Of a stretch of DNA of 64,000 bases, positions 16,884 to 25,234 are shown piece by piece. The stretch comes from Pseudoclavibacter caeni (GTDB lineage Bacteria; Actinomycetota; Actinomycetes; Actinomycetales; Microbacteriaceae). The DNA lies in contig NZ_WBKA01000002.1 of the NCBI RefSeq assembly GCF_008831125.1, positions 1-64,000 of the forward strand, read 5' to 3'. Under the pieces are notes generated by a model. The model saw only the letters and a program-made list of their open reading frames with translations, ran no database searches and was not told where the DNA came from. A program made the translations under genes and the position numbers. Numbering within the stretch: the stretch's first letter is position 1; each line of letters starts with the position of its first letter.

Positions 16884-18566
16884 TCAGGCGGCGCGCGCCA
16901 TCCGCGGTGTCGTCGGGGCGTCCTGCATCTCGCGCTGACCGGCCGCGACCAGCGACGCGTGGCTGGCTTTCTCCGTGACCTCGAAGGACTCGCGGTAGTG
17001 GCCGCGCAGCAGCTGGGTCTGCGACACGAGCGCGCTCAACGAGTTGAACACAAGGCCTGTGACCGGCATGAGCGCCCACTGCACGATCATGCCGAGGCTG
17101 CGCCGACGGCCGTACCGGGCCGGCCGCTCGGGGAGCATCTGGTAGCCGATCCACATCATCAGCACGATGCTGAGCAGCGCCACCTGCTGGATGGTGCCCA
17201 CGATGTACGGGAGGTTCAGCACGAGCGTGTCCATGAACGGCGCCCAGAGGCTCACCAGGAACGGCACCCACGCGCCGAAGGCGATCATCGGGGCGATGCA
17301 GGCGAGGCTGACGTGGCTGTCGAGCAGCTGGTAGAAGCGGTACAGGTTCTTCAGCACCGGCGTGCCGGTGCTCCGGTCGAACAGCCGCACGCCGACGAAC
17401 GGCACGTCCGAGGCGCCGTAGGACCAGCGCTTCAGCTGCTTGAACTGCGCCTTGATCGTGCGCCCGTACGACTCGGTGAGCACCGCGTCCTGATAGATCG
17501 GCACATGGATGCTGATCACCCGGTAGTCCCCGTGGAAGTGGAAGTAGCTGCGCCAGTACTGGTGGCCGTCCTCGACGATCGTGCGCGTGCTCCAGAAGTC
17601 CATCTCGACCAGGGCGTCCATGGGCTGCGAGTGGGAGGCGAAGTTGCGCAGCGAGAACGGCCGCACCGAGCTGATGATGTTCCAGAACGAGTTGCCGTTG
17701 GCGATGACCCGGCTCGGCGCCGGCGCGTCCCAGATGTTGCCGAGGAACAGCGAGATGGGCTGGAAGGACATCCGCCTGCGCTCGGGGTGGACGATGTACT
17801 CGTAGGTCACGTAGTCGAAATAGGTGGGATAGGCGACGTTGTCGCAGTCGAGCGTCGTGACGAGCACCCGGGAGTGGTCGATGCCGCGCTGGTCGAGCAG
17901 CATCTGGAGACGGCGGCCGGCGAACGTGATGTTCGCACCCTTGCCGGCCATCTCGCCCGGCAGCAGCGCGGCGGGGTGACGGACGAGCTCGAAGTGCCCG
18001 AACCGGTCGCCGAACTCGCGGGCCAGCCGCTGGGCGGTGCGCTCCATGCCCGCGCCGCCGCGCTCCTCGTAAGCGAGCAGGACGATGAGGTGATCGTTGT
18101 CGTAGGTCGTCTCGGCCAGCGCCTCGAACGAGGGGGCGATGACCTCGTACGGCTCGTTGTAGGCGGCGACGATCACGGCGTTGTAGATCTCCGAGGGCTT
18201 CGGCCAGGCCTGCGGGTCGCGGGCCATCGCGGTGAGGTTGCGCCGGTGACGGCGCACGTGGAACGCGTTTCGCGGCTCGCTGACGACCGCCGTGGTCGGA
18301 TCCTCCAGCTGCATCAGGCGCGCGTGCCAGTCGACGGCCTGCGCCCCCTCAAGCTTCGCGTTGCCGATCATGATGTCGAACGCGGAGCGGATCGCCTTGA
18401 TCAGCATGATCGCGATCACGGCGAGCAGTCCCCAGGCCGCGGCGACCGGGCTGAACACGGAGACGACGACGAGTCCGGCGAGCAGACCGTAGCTCAGCAG
18501 CCCCGGGAGCATCTCCAGCGCGCGATAGGTCGGCGTGCGCTCGCCGACCGGCAGCTCGTTGTCCAT
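16884..18566 (-). CDS. Membrane glycosyltransferase family 2 (processive, cellulose synthase-like)
   Basis: A 560-residue inner-membrane protein. Two membrane segments (about residues 20-60) precede a GT-A catalytic domain with NAVIVAAYNEP, a metal-binding DxD in TTLDCDNVAYP (about residue 239) and the processive signature QLKRW (about 378). Several membrane segments follow from about 410 to 530. Such enzymes polymerise a nucleotide-sugar and export the chain. The C-terminal tail (after QTQLLRGHYRESFEV) is cytoplasmic. ATG 18566 has GGAAGG 7 bases upstream. The product is unknown and no other polysaccharide gene is adjacent. It diverges from the S-component gene. Confidence 0.85.
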   Translation of the reverse strand: MDNELPVGERTPTYRALEMLPGLLSYGLLAGLVVVSVFSPVAAAWGLLAVIAIMLIKAIRSAFDIMIGNAKLEGAQAVDWHARLMQLEDPTTAVVSEPRNAFHVRRHRRNLTAMARDPQAWPKPSEIYNAVIVAAYNEPYEVIAPSFEALAETTYDNDHLIVLLAYEERGGAGMERTAQRLAREFGDRFGHFELVRHPAALLPGEMAGKGANITFAGRRLQMLLDQRGIDHSRVLVTTLDCDNVAYPTYFDYVTYEYIVHPERRRMSFQPISLFLGNIWDAPAPSRVIANGNSFWNIISSVRPFSLRNFASHSQPMDALVEMDFWSTRTIVEDGHQYWRSYFHFHGDYRVISIHVPIYQDAVLTESYGRTIKAQFKQLKRWSYGASDVPFVGVRLFDRSTGTPVLKNLYRFYQLLDSHVSLACIAPMIAFGAWVPFLVSLWAPFMDTLVLNLPYIVGTIQQVALLSIVLMMWIGYQMLPERPARYGRRRSLGMIVQWALMPVTGLVFNSLSALVSQTQLLRGHYRESFEVTEKASHASLVAAGQREMQDAPTTPRMARAA

Positions 18567-18719
18567 CGTGATCCTTCCTCTCGGCCCGACCGATGCCAGG
18601 CCACACCCAATACAACGCCCGCCGCCCGGGCGCCTCAACGCGCTTTGGTAACGAATGCGCATCGATCCCCGTGCGGCCCGCTCCGCCCGGATCCACGGGA
18701 TGCCGCACCACATCAGCGG

Positions 18720-18725
18720 TACGAT
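18720..18725 (+). promoter_or_regulatory. -10 element for leaderless S-component mRNA
   Basis: TACGAT is followed by 7 bases and then ATG 18733; there is no Shine-Dalgarno sequence. Confidence 0.45.
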
Positions 18726-18732
18726 GTGAGGC

Positions 18733-19275
18733 ATGGCTCACCTCTCCACACGTCTCCTGCTCAGCTGCGCGGCGATCGGGGTGGCCACCGGGCTGCTGTT
18801 CATCGTCACCGGGGGCCTGCACGTGGTCGTCCTGACGACCGTCCCGTGGCTCTATGGCGCGCTGATCGGGCTGTACTTCCTGCCCGGGGCGATCGCCCAG
18901 GGCACGTTCCGCCGCTCTCTGGTCGCCCTCGTCACCATCCTCGTCTCCGGCCTGCTCACGGCCGTCTCGCCCGTCCAGTCCCTCGGCTGGGCTGTTTTCG
19001 CCCCCATCCTCCTGATCGGCGTGCTGCAGGAGCTGCCCTGGGCCGTCACCCGGTACCGTCAGTGCACCCGCCGCGCCGCGATGACGGGGGCCGTGGTCTC
19101 CGGCACCCTGCTCGGCGTCCTCTTCGCCGTGGTGCTGCATGGCAGGGCGCTCACCCCCTCGATCTGGCTTGACATCGCCCAGGGCGCCCTGGCCCTCGCG
19201 TCCGTTCTCGCGTTCACCGCGCTGGGCTGGACCGTCGCCGCGGCGCTGCACCGGGCCGGGGTCGGGCGGAGCTGA
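18733..19275 (+). CDS. ECF transporter S component, YkoE-like (vitamin uptake)
   Basis: A 180-residue, almost wholly hydrophobic protein with about five or six membrane segments. LLSCAAIGVATGLLF, VPWLYGALIGLYFLPGAIA and LQELPWAVTRYR resemble the S (substrate-capture) subunits of energy-coupling-factor importers, especially the YkoE group linked to thiamine precursors. No EcfA or EcfT gene is adjacent, so it would need to share a general ECF module encoded elsewhere. No TPP riboswitch was recognised in the 166-bp upstream gap. The substrate is inferred from family likeness only. Confidence 0.6.
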   Translation: MAHLSTRLLLSCAAIGVATGLLFIVTGGLHVVVLTTVPWLYGALIGLYFLPGAIAQGTFRRSLVALVTILVSGLLTAVSPVQSLGWAVFAPILLIGVLQELPWAVTRYRQCTRRAAMTGAVVSGTLLGVLFAVVLHGRALTPSIWLDIAQGALALASVLAFTALGWTVAAALHRAGVGRS

Positions 19276-19361
19276 GCAGGCGACCCACCGTCGACCTGTG
19301 TGCCGGATGTGCGAGTATGGCATCCGTCGGCCCGGACGCCGACGGAGGGGGATCCAGCAGG

Positions 19362-19478
19362 GTGAAACGTCAGATCATCACCGCCGTCACGGTCGTCGAA
19401 CCGCGCTCCAGCGCCTCGACCGGAGGCGATCGGGAAACCGCAGCGCACCGCACCCAGGGCCCGGGAGCCGGGCGTTGA
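19362..19478 (+). CDS. Possible 38-residue leader peptide ahead of the FKBP lipoprotein gene
   Basis: GTG 19362 has a strong purine-rich site (GGAGGGGG) 9 bases upstream and opens a frame MKRQIITAVTVVEP... that ends in TGA at 19476-19478. That stop overlaps the TTG start of the next gene in TTGA. No family is recognised. It may be a translated leader that couples ribosomes to the weak TTG start, or the gene start region may have suffered a frameshift. Confidence 0.35.
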   Translation: MKRQIITAVTVVEPRSSASTGGDRETAAHRTQGPGAGR

Positions 19479-20401
19479 ACGCGCGAGGTCAGCGGACGGG
19501 CCGGGTCGCCGCGCTGCTCGGCGCCGCGCTGCTCGCGATCACCCTCGCCGGCTGCACGCAGACCGTCTCGTCGGGCAGGAGTTCCGAGGCCATCGAGGTC
19601 GATGCCGGGTTCGGCACCGCGCCCACGGTGGGCATCCCCGCCCCACTCGATGTCGACGGGCTGCAGCTGTCGGTCGTCCACCGCGGGGAAGGCGAGCGCA
19701 TCACCGACGGCACGACGGTGAGCCTGCACGCCCGGGTCTTCGACACGCAGACCGGTGAGACGATCACCCCGGCCGGCGCCTGGGCGGACGCCGAGCTGAT
19801 ACGCCCACAGGACGCCGAGCCGGGCATCGCGCGCACCGTGCCCGGGCTGCCCAATGGCTCGCGCATCGTGGTGACCGGCACGGCCCGGGACTTCTATGGC
19901 TCCGAGCGGCTCGAGCAGGTCAGGCTCGACGGCGGTCGCGAGCTCGCGGTGGTCATGGACGTCTCCGTCCCGCCGCGGACGCCGCGTGCCACCGGCGAGC
20001 TCCCGGCTGACGCCATGCCCGCGGTGACCCTCGACGGGGGTCGCCCGACCGCGATCGCCCCGGGCGCCGGCGACCCGCCCGCGACCACGACCGTCCGGGT
20101 GCTCTCCGCGGGCGCCGGCGCGACCGTGACCGCGGACGACGCGGTCGTGTTCCGCGCATACACCGCGGCCTGGGGCGACGGGGCACGGCTCGGCGACGAC
20201 TTCACCACGGGCGCGGTGGTGCATCCGATCGCCGACCTGCCGGCCGGCTTCGCCCGCGCCTTGACGGAGCAGCGCGTGGGGTCGCTCGTCGAGGCCGTGA
20301 TCCCGCCGGGGGAAGGGCCCGCCAACCGGCTGCCGGAGGCGCTGCGACAGGAGACGCTGGTCGTGGTGATCGCGATCGACGGCGTCTCCCTCGCAGGCTG
20401 A
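19475..20401 (+). CDS. FKBP-like peptidyl-prolyl isomerase lipoprotein (paralogue 1)
   Basis: A 308-residue lipoprotein: signal peptide and lipobox LAGC with acylated Cys27. The mature part has two FKBP-like units. The first includes GERITDGTTVSLHARVFDTQ, the second GAGATVTADDAVVFRAYTAA, then GFARALTEQRVGSLVEAVIP and LVVVIAID. Several usual FKBP active-site aromatics are not evident, so isomerase activity is unsure and a chaperone role is possible. The start is taken as TTG 19475, with GGGAG upstream; no ATG is available. A paralogue lies at 62056. Confidence 0.75.
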   Translation: MNARGQRTGRVAALLGAALLAITLAGCTQTVSSGRSSEAIEVDAGFGTAPTVGIPAPLDVDGLQLSVVHRGEGERITDGTTVSLHARVFDTQTGETITPAGAWADAELIRPQDAEPGIARTVPGLPNGSRIVVTGTARDFYGSERLEQVRLDGGRELAVVMDVSVPPRTPRATGELPADAMPAVTLDGGRPTAIAPGAGDPPATTTVRVLSAGAGATVTADDAVVFRAYTAAWGDGARLGDDFTTGAVVHPIADLPAGFARALTEQRVGSLVEAVIPPGEGPANRLPEALRQETLVVVIAIDGVSLAG

Positions 20402-20437
20402 CCCTCGCCGGACGAAATCGACAGAAGGAGATTCCAC

Positions 20438-21256
20438 ATGACGACCCTGCAGGACGTGCTGGACGCCGCCGAGGCCCTGTGGCCGACCCGGCTCGCGGAG
20501 GACTGGGACAATCCAGGCCTGGCCGTCGGCGACCCGGCCTGGCCGGTCTCCCGGGTGCGCCTCGCCCTGGATGTGACATCGGAGACGCTCGACGAGGCCG
20601 TCGCGGACGGCGCCCAGGTGCTGTTCACCCACCATCCCGCGCTGTTCCACCCGCTGCGCTCGCTTGACGCCCGTTCCGCGTCGGCCCGGGTCCCGCTGCG
20701 CGCTGCCCGTGCCGGCGTCGCCCTGCTCTCCGCACACACGAACGCGGATGCCGCCCCGGGCGGGGTGAACGCCGTGCTCGCCGACCTGATCGGTCTGGCC
20801 GACCAGCGTCCGCTCGTGCCGATCCCAGGCGAGCCGGACGCGGGCATCGGCCGCCTGGGCACGCTCCCCGCCGGCGCCACGCTCGGCGGCCTCGCGGCAC
20901 GGATCGCCCGGGTGCTGCCCTCTACCGCCTCGCAGGTGCGCGTGAGCGGAGACCCCGCCCTGCCCGTCCGCACGGTCGCCGTGTGCAGCGGGGCCGGAGA
21001 CTCCCTGCTCACCCTGCCGCAGGTGCTCGCCGCGGACGTGTACGTCACCGCCGACCTGCGCCATCATGTGAGTCTCGACGCGCGCGCCGCCGGCCTCGGG
21101 GGCCTGATCAACGTCTCACACTGGGCGAGCGAGTGGTTGTGGCTGCCGGTGGCGGCCCGACAGCTCGCCGCGCGACTCGAGGCCGACGGCCATCCCGTGG
21201 CGGTGTCCGTCAGCGACACGCGCACGGACCCCTGGGACTTCGCCATCGCGCAGTGA
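20438..21256 (+). CDS. Nif3-like dinuclear metal-centre protein (YbgI/YqfO family)
   Basis: A 272-residue protein of the Nif3 family, which forms toroidal hexamers with two metals per subunit. Some members act as GTP cyclohydrolase I type 2 homologues, but the cell role is unsettled. Metal ligands are visible in FTHHPALF (His65, His66), in SAHTNADAAPGG (His100, Asp104) and near the C-terminus in NVSHWASEWLW. It is the short form without the central PII-like insert. AAGGAG lies 9 bases before ATG 20438. Confidence 0.85.
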   Translation: MTTLQDVLDAAEALWPTRLAEDWDNPGLAVGDPAWPVSRVRLALDVTSETLDEAVADGAQVLFTHHPALFHPLRSLDARSASARVPLRAARAGVALLSAHTNADAAPGGVNAVLADLIGLADQRPLVPIPGEPDAGIGRLGTLPAGATLGGLAARIARVLPSTASQVRVSGDPALPVRTVAVCSGAGDSLLTLPQVLAADVYVTADLRHHVSLDARAAGLGGLINVSHWASEWLWLPVAARQLAARLEADGHPVAVSVSDTRTDPWDFAIAQ

Positions 21257-21379
21257 CCGGCCGACGAGCCTGCGCGAGCCCGGCGTGCGGGCCCTTGCGC
21301 CCGGGGAGCGCGGCGGCCTCACCGTCTCGCCGACCCGCGCCGGGCGGGGCGCGGCCGCCGGAGGAGTACAGTGGTCTGC

Positions 21380-21757
21380 GGATGGGATGCCCATGCGGTC
21401 GCGTGCCGGAGAGATCCGGCCCGAGGAACGTCCGGGCTCCACAGGGCACGATGGTGGGTAACGCCCACCCGGGGTGACCCGAGAGCAAGTGCAGCAGAGA
21501 GCAGACCGCCGGCGGGGCTCAGGCCCGGTCGGCAAGGGTGAAACGGTGGTGTAAGAGACCACCAGTGGTCGTGGTGACACGGCCAGCTGGGCAAACCTCA
21601 TCGGGAGCAAGACCGAGCAGGAGGCGGGCGGCCCGTCCATGCCTCCGGGTAGGTCGCTGGAGCGCGTCAGCGATGGCGCGCCGAGAGAGATGGCCGCACC
21701 CGGTCGGGGTCTTCCCGACCGGCGACAGAACCCGGCGTATCGGGCATCCCATCCACC
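21380..21757 (+). ncRNA. rnpB: RNase P RNA, bacterial type A
   Basis: The catalytic RNA of RNase P, which matures tRNA 5' ends. The terminal helix P1 is clear: GATGGGATGCCC (21381-21392) pairs with GGGCATCCCATC (21742-21753). Conserved core segments include GAGGAACGTCCGGGCTCCAC near the 5' end, GGGTGACCCGAGAGCAAGTG and AGAACCCGGCGTATCGGGC near the 3' end. A -10 hexamer TACAGT (21367-21372) sets the start near 21379. The ends are good to a few bases. Confidence 0.93.
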
Positions 21758-21829
21758 ATCACGGGTCCAGCCCCAGCGGCAGCGGACACGCCCCTTCTCC
21801 CATGACCAGGCGGCCACAGGCCCGGCCCC

Positions 21830-22588
21830 TCAGCCCAGCAGCGCCCGCTCCGCGGCGCCGATGATCCCGGCGTCCTGTGCGTGCCGCGCCGGGCGGACGG
21901 GCGTGGCGAGCCCGTCGAGCCCGGGCAGGAACAGCTCCGGCCGGAGCGAGATCCCGCCGCCGATCACGAACAGTGTCGGGGTGAGGAGCGCCTCGAGCGT
22001 CTCGAGATACCGGCGCAGGCGGGCGCGCCACGCATCCCACCCGATCCCCTCGCGCTCCCGGGCGACCGGCGAGGCGTACTGCTCGTAGTCGCGGTGGCCG
22101 TCGATCTCCAGATGCCCCAGCTCGGTGTTCGGCACGAGCACCCCGTCATGCACCAGGGCGGAGCCGATGCCGGTGCCGAGGGTCAGCACGATGACGAGGC
22201 CGGCCACCCCGGTGGCGGCGCCGTCGTGCACCTCGGCCCAGCCGGCCGCATCCGCGTCGTTGAGCACGCCTACCGGGCGGCCGACCGCCGTGCTGAGCAC
22301 CTGCGCGGCGGGCAGGCCGATCCACGCCGGCGAGATGTTCGCCGCGGTGCGGGTCCGGCCGCCAACGACGACCGAGGGGACGGCGACGCCGACCGGCGCG
22401 TCGCGCTCGTCCGTGGCTTCCTCGATGCGGCGGACGAGCCCCGCGACCACCCGGGCCACGTCACCGGGCTCACCGCCGGGCGGGGTCGGCTCTGCCAGTC
22501 GCGGGCCGACGAGCGTGCTCATGCCCGTGTCGACGGCGGCGGCCTTGATCCCGGTGCCGCCGACGTCGACGCCGATCGCGACCGTCAT
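21830..22588 (-). CDS. ppgK: Polyphosphate glucokinase (ROK family)
   Basis: Phosphorylates glucose with inorganic polyphosphate or ATP. A 252-residue ROK-fold protein with the N-terminal phosphate loop IGVDVGGTGIKAAAVD, the second phosphate motif LTLGTGIGSALV and the sugar-binding ELGHLEIDG. The run GSALVHDGVLVPNTELGHLE is typical of actinobacterial PpgK. The start ATG 22588 follows the map stop by a single base (TGAGATG), so the two genes are translationally coupled. It converges on rnpB. Confidence 0.88.
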   Translation of the reverse strand: MTVAIGVDVGGTGIKAAAVDTGMSTLVGPRLAEPTPPGGEPGDVARVVAGLVRRIEEATDERDAPVGVAVPSVVVGGRTRTAANISPAWIGLPAAQVLSTAVGRPVGVLNDADAAGWAEVHDGAATGVAGLVIVLTLGTGIGSALVHDGVLVPNTELGHLEIDGHRDYEQYASPVAREREGIGWDAWRARLRRYLETLEALLTPTLFVIGGGISLRPELFLPGLDGLATPVRPARHAQDAGIIGAAERALLG

Positions 22589-22589
22589 C

Positions 22590-23471
22590 TCAGACCGTGC
22601 CGTCGAGCGACGCGGTGAGGATCTCCGGTCCGTCAGGACGGATGACGATGGTGTGCTCGAACTGTGCGGTCAGCGACAGGTCGGCGGTCGTGACCGTCCA
22701 GTCGTCGGACCAGGTCTTCCAGCGCGCGCTGCCGAGCGTGAGCATCGGCTCGACGGTGAAGACCATGTTCTCCTCGATGACGTCGGTGAACCGATCGGGG
22801 TCGTCGTAGTGGGGGATGATGAGCCCGGAGTGGAACTCGCGCCCCACGCCGTGGCCCGTGTACTCACGCACCGTGCCGTAGCCGAACCGGTTCGCGTACG
22901 CCTCGATGACGTGCCCGATCACGGAGGTCTGTCGGCCGGGGCGGCACGCGCGGATGCCGCGCATCATCGCCTCGTGCGTGCGCTCGACGAGGTCACGGGC
23001 CTCCTGCGACACCTCGCCGACGAGGAACGTCCGGTTCGTGTCGCCGTGCATGCCGTCTTTGAAGGCCGTCACGTCGACGTTGACGATGTCTCCCTCCTCG
23101 AGCACCGTGTCGTCGGGGATGCCATGGCAGATGACCTCGTTGACCGAGGTGCACAGGCTCTTCGCGTAACCGCGGTAGCCGAGCGTCGAGGGGTAGGCGC
23201 CGTGCTCGACCATGTACTCGTGGCCGACGCGGTCGATGTGGTCGGTGGTGACGCCCGGCCGGATCTCGGCGGCGATCACGTCGAGCGCCCCGGCGGCGAC
23301 GCGGCTGGCCTCGCGAATGCGGTCGATCTCCTCCTCGGTGTACAGATCGCCGTGGCCGGACTCGTCGAACTCCTTCACATCGACGTAGTAGGGCCTGGGG
23401 ATCGAGGCGGGGACGGAGAGTCGGGGCGTGTGCAGCCCCGGGGTCAGATGACCTTGGGAATCTTTCGGCAT
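22590..23471 (-). CDS. map: Methionine aminopeptidase, type I
   Basis: Removes the initiator methionine from new proteins. It has 293 residues with an N-terminal extension (MPKDSQGHLTPGLHTPRLSV) typical of the longer actinobacterial form. The dinuclear metal ligands are visible: two Asp in NVDVTAFKDGMHGDTNRTF, His in GHGVGREFHSG, Glu in FTVEPML and Glu in AQFEHTI. ATG 23471 lies 6 bases after a -10 hexamer, so the mRNA appears leaderless. It is coupled to ppgK downstream and diverges from the SPOR-like gene. Confidence 0.93.
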   Translation of the reverse strand: MPKDSQGHLTPGLHTPRLSVPASIPRPYYVDVKEFDESGHGDLYTEEEIDRIREASRVAAGALDVIAAEIRPGVTTDHIDRVGHEYMVEHGAYPSTLGYRGYAKSLCTSVNEVICHGIPDDTVLEEGDIVNVDVTAFKDGMHGDTNRTFLVGEVSQEARDLVERTHEAMMRGIRACRPGRQTSVIGHVIEAYANRFGYGTVREYTGHGVGREFHSGLIIPHYDDPDRFTDVIEENMVFTVEPMLTLGSARWKTWSDDWTVTTADLSLTAQFEHTIVIRPDGPEILTASLDGTV

Positions 23472-23477
23472 GCCCTG

Positions 23478-23483
23478 ATTGTA
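23478..23483 (-). promoter_or_regulatory. -10 element for leaderless map mRNA
   Basis: Minus-strand TACAAT, 6 bases, then ATG 23471; no ribosome-binding site. Confidence 0.6.
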
Positions 23484-23556
23484 CGCTGGGGGCGGGTCGC
23501 CGCCCGGGGCCCGACCGCTCGCGCCGGCCACGGCGCCCGAGGACGAGGAGGCCGTC

Positions 23557-23751
23557 ATGACCGATCAGCAGCAGTTCTGGTTCAACACCCGCACCCGAGC
23601 GGTGGAGGAGGGACCGCAGTCGCTGGCCGTCGACCGCATCGGGCCGTTCCCCACTCGCGAGGAGGCCGCGCATGCCGAGGAGATCGTCGCCCGTCGGGCC
23701 CGGGAGTGGAACGAGGAGGACGACGAGCGATGGGAGCACGGGGAGGACTGA
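23557..23751 (+). CDS. Small SPOR-like protein
   Basis: A 64-residue acidic protein: MTDQQQFWFNTRTRAVEEGP, then DRIGPFPTREEAAHAEEIVA and a tail rich in Glu, Asp and Arg. The layout (FWFN, a GPF turn, then an AEEI helix) matches small proteins annotated as SPOR-domain-like beside map in many actinobacteria. Binding to peptidoglycan is not shown for this short form. GAGGAGG lies 5 bases before ATG 23557. It diverges from map. Confidence 0.75.
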   Translation: MTDQQQFWFNTRTRAVEEGPQSLAVDRIGPFPTREEAAHAEEIVARRAREWNEEDDERWEHGED

Positions 23752-23887
23752 CCCGCCGCATCCCCGCGGGACGCGCCCCGGCCGTGCCCCCGCACGCTGC
23801 CGGACACGCCCGCCGACCGACCGCGAAGCCGCCTCGGTGGGGCGATGATGCCCTAGAGTCGTACCAGTCGAGGTCGAAAGGACGCGC

Positions 23888-25225
23888 ATGGACAAGCAGA
23901 CCGATTTCGTGCTGAGAACCATCGAGGATCGCGGCGTCCGCTTCGTGCGGCTGTGGTTCACGGACGTGGTCGGCTCGCTGAAGTCCGTGGCCGTCTCCCC
24001 GGCCGAGATCGAGGGGGCCTTCGAGGAGGGCATCGGCTTCGACGGCTCGTCGATCCAGGGATTCACCCGGGTGAGTGAGTCCGACATGCTCGCGTTCCCC
24101 GACCCGTCGACCTTCCAGCTGCTGCCGTGGCGGGGTGAGAAGGACCCCACCGGTCGCATGTTCTGCGACCTCACCACCCCCGACGGCCAGCCGGCGGCCT
24201 CCGACTCCCGCAACGTCCTGCGCCGCACCATGGCCCAGGCCGCGGAGCGGGGCTTCTCGTTCTACGTGCACCCCGAATGCGAGTTCTACCTGCTCGACCG
24301 CGAATCGCTGCAGGAAGGCCGCCCACAGCCGGCCGACCACGCCGGCTACTTCGACAACGAGCCCGGCGGCTCCGCCAACGACTTCCGCCGCCGCGCGGTG
24401 ACCATGCTCGAGGAGCTCGGCATCTCGGTCGAGTTCTCCCACCACGAGGTCGGCCCCGGCCAGAACGAGATCGACCTGCGCTACGCCGACGCGCTGACGA
24501 TGGCCGACAACATCCAGACCTTCCGCACCGTCGTCAAGGAGGTCGGCATCGAGCAGGGCGTGCACGCCACCTTCATGCCCAAGCCCTTCCCCGATCAGCC
24601 CGGCAGCGGCATGCACACCCACTTCTCGCTGTTCGAGGGCGACGACAACGCCTTCTACGATCCCGCCGGCCAGTACGAGCTGTCGCACACCGCCCGCCGG
24701 TTCATGGCCGGCGTGCTCCACCACGCTGCCGAGATCACCGCCGTGACCAACCAGTTCGTCAACTCCTACAAACGGCTGTGGGGTGGCGACGAGGCCCCCA
24801 GCTCGATCGCCTGGGGGCACAACAACCGCTCCGCGCTGCTGCGCGTGCCCCTGTACAAGCCCGGCAAGGGCCAGAGCACCCGCATCGAGTACCGCGGCAT
24901 CGACTCCGCGGCGAACCCCTATCTCGTCTTCGCCCTCCTGCTCGCCGCGGGCCTGAAGGGCATCGAGGAGGACTACGAGCTGCCCGACGAGGCCGAGGAC
25001 AACATCTGGGAGCTCTCCGACCAGGAGCGGCGCGCGCTCGGCATCCGCAGCCTGCCCGGCAGCCTCGAGCAGGCACTCGAGCTCATGGAGGGCTCCGAGC
25101 TCGTCGCCGACACCCTGGGCGAGCAGGTGTTCAACTACTTCCTGCTCAACAAACGGCAGGAATGGCGCGAGTACCGCGCCCAGGTCACCGACTACGAGCT
25201 GCGGCACAGCCTCAACCGCCTGTAG
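23888..25225 (+). CDS. glnA2: Glutamine synthetase-like protein GlnA2
   Basis: A 445-residue type I glutamine synthetase fold. Active-site motifs include GFDGSSIQGF, VHPECEFYLL, HHEVGPGQNEIDLRY, HATFMPKPFP and NRSALLRVP. At the loop where GlnA1 has its adenylylated Tyr402 (NLYELPPEE), this protein has Trp374 (NIWELSDQE), so GlnE should not modify it there. In actinobacteria GlnA2 is distinct from the main enzyme, and its substrate (ammonia or a polyamine-type amine) is unsettled. GAAAGGA lies 5 bases before ATG 23888. glnE follows after 9 bp. No GlnR box was seen upstream. Confidence 0.9.
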   Translation: MDKQTDFVLRTIEDRGVRFVRLWFTDVVGSLKSVAVSPAEIEGAFEEGIGFDGSSIQGFTRVSESDMLAFPDPSTFQLLPWRGEKDPTGRMFCDLTTPDGQPAASDSRNVLRRTMAQAAERGFSFYVHPECEFYLLDRESLQEGRPQPADHAGYFDNEPGGSANDFRRRAVTMLEELGISVEFSHHEVGPGQNEIDLRYADALTMADNIQTFRTVVKEVGIEQGVHATFMPKPFPDQPGSGMHTHFSLFEGDDNAFYDPAGQYELSHTARRFMAGVLHHAAEITAVTNQFVNSYKRLWGGDEAPSSIAWGHNNRSALLRVPLYKPGKGQSTRIEYRGIDSAANPYLVFALLLAAGLKGIEEDYELPDEAEDNIWELSDQERRALGIRSLPGSLEQALELMEGSELVADTLGEQVFNYFLLNKRQEWREYRAQVTDYELRHSLNRL

Positions 25226-25234
25226 AGGCCGGGC

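Noticed and set aside
18567-18732. TPP riboswitch ahead of the S-component gene
   Set aside because: No conserved thi-box core or helices were recognised, and the gene appears to be leaderless.
22125-23915. Long plus-strand open frame across ppgK and map
   Set aside because: Shadow of two well-supported minus-strand genes; composition is typical of an antisense frame.
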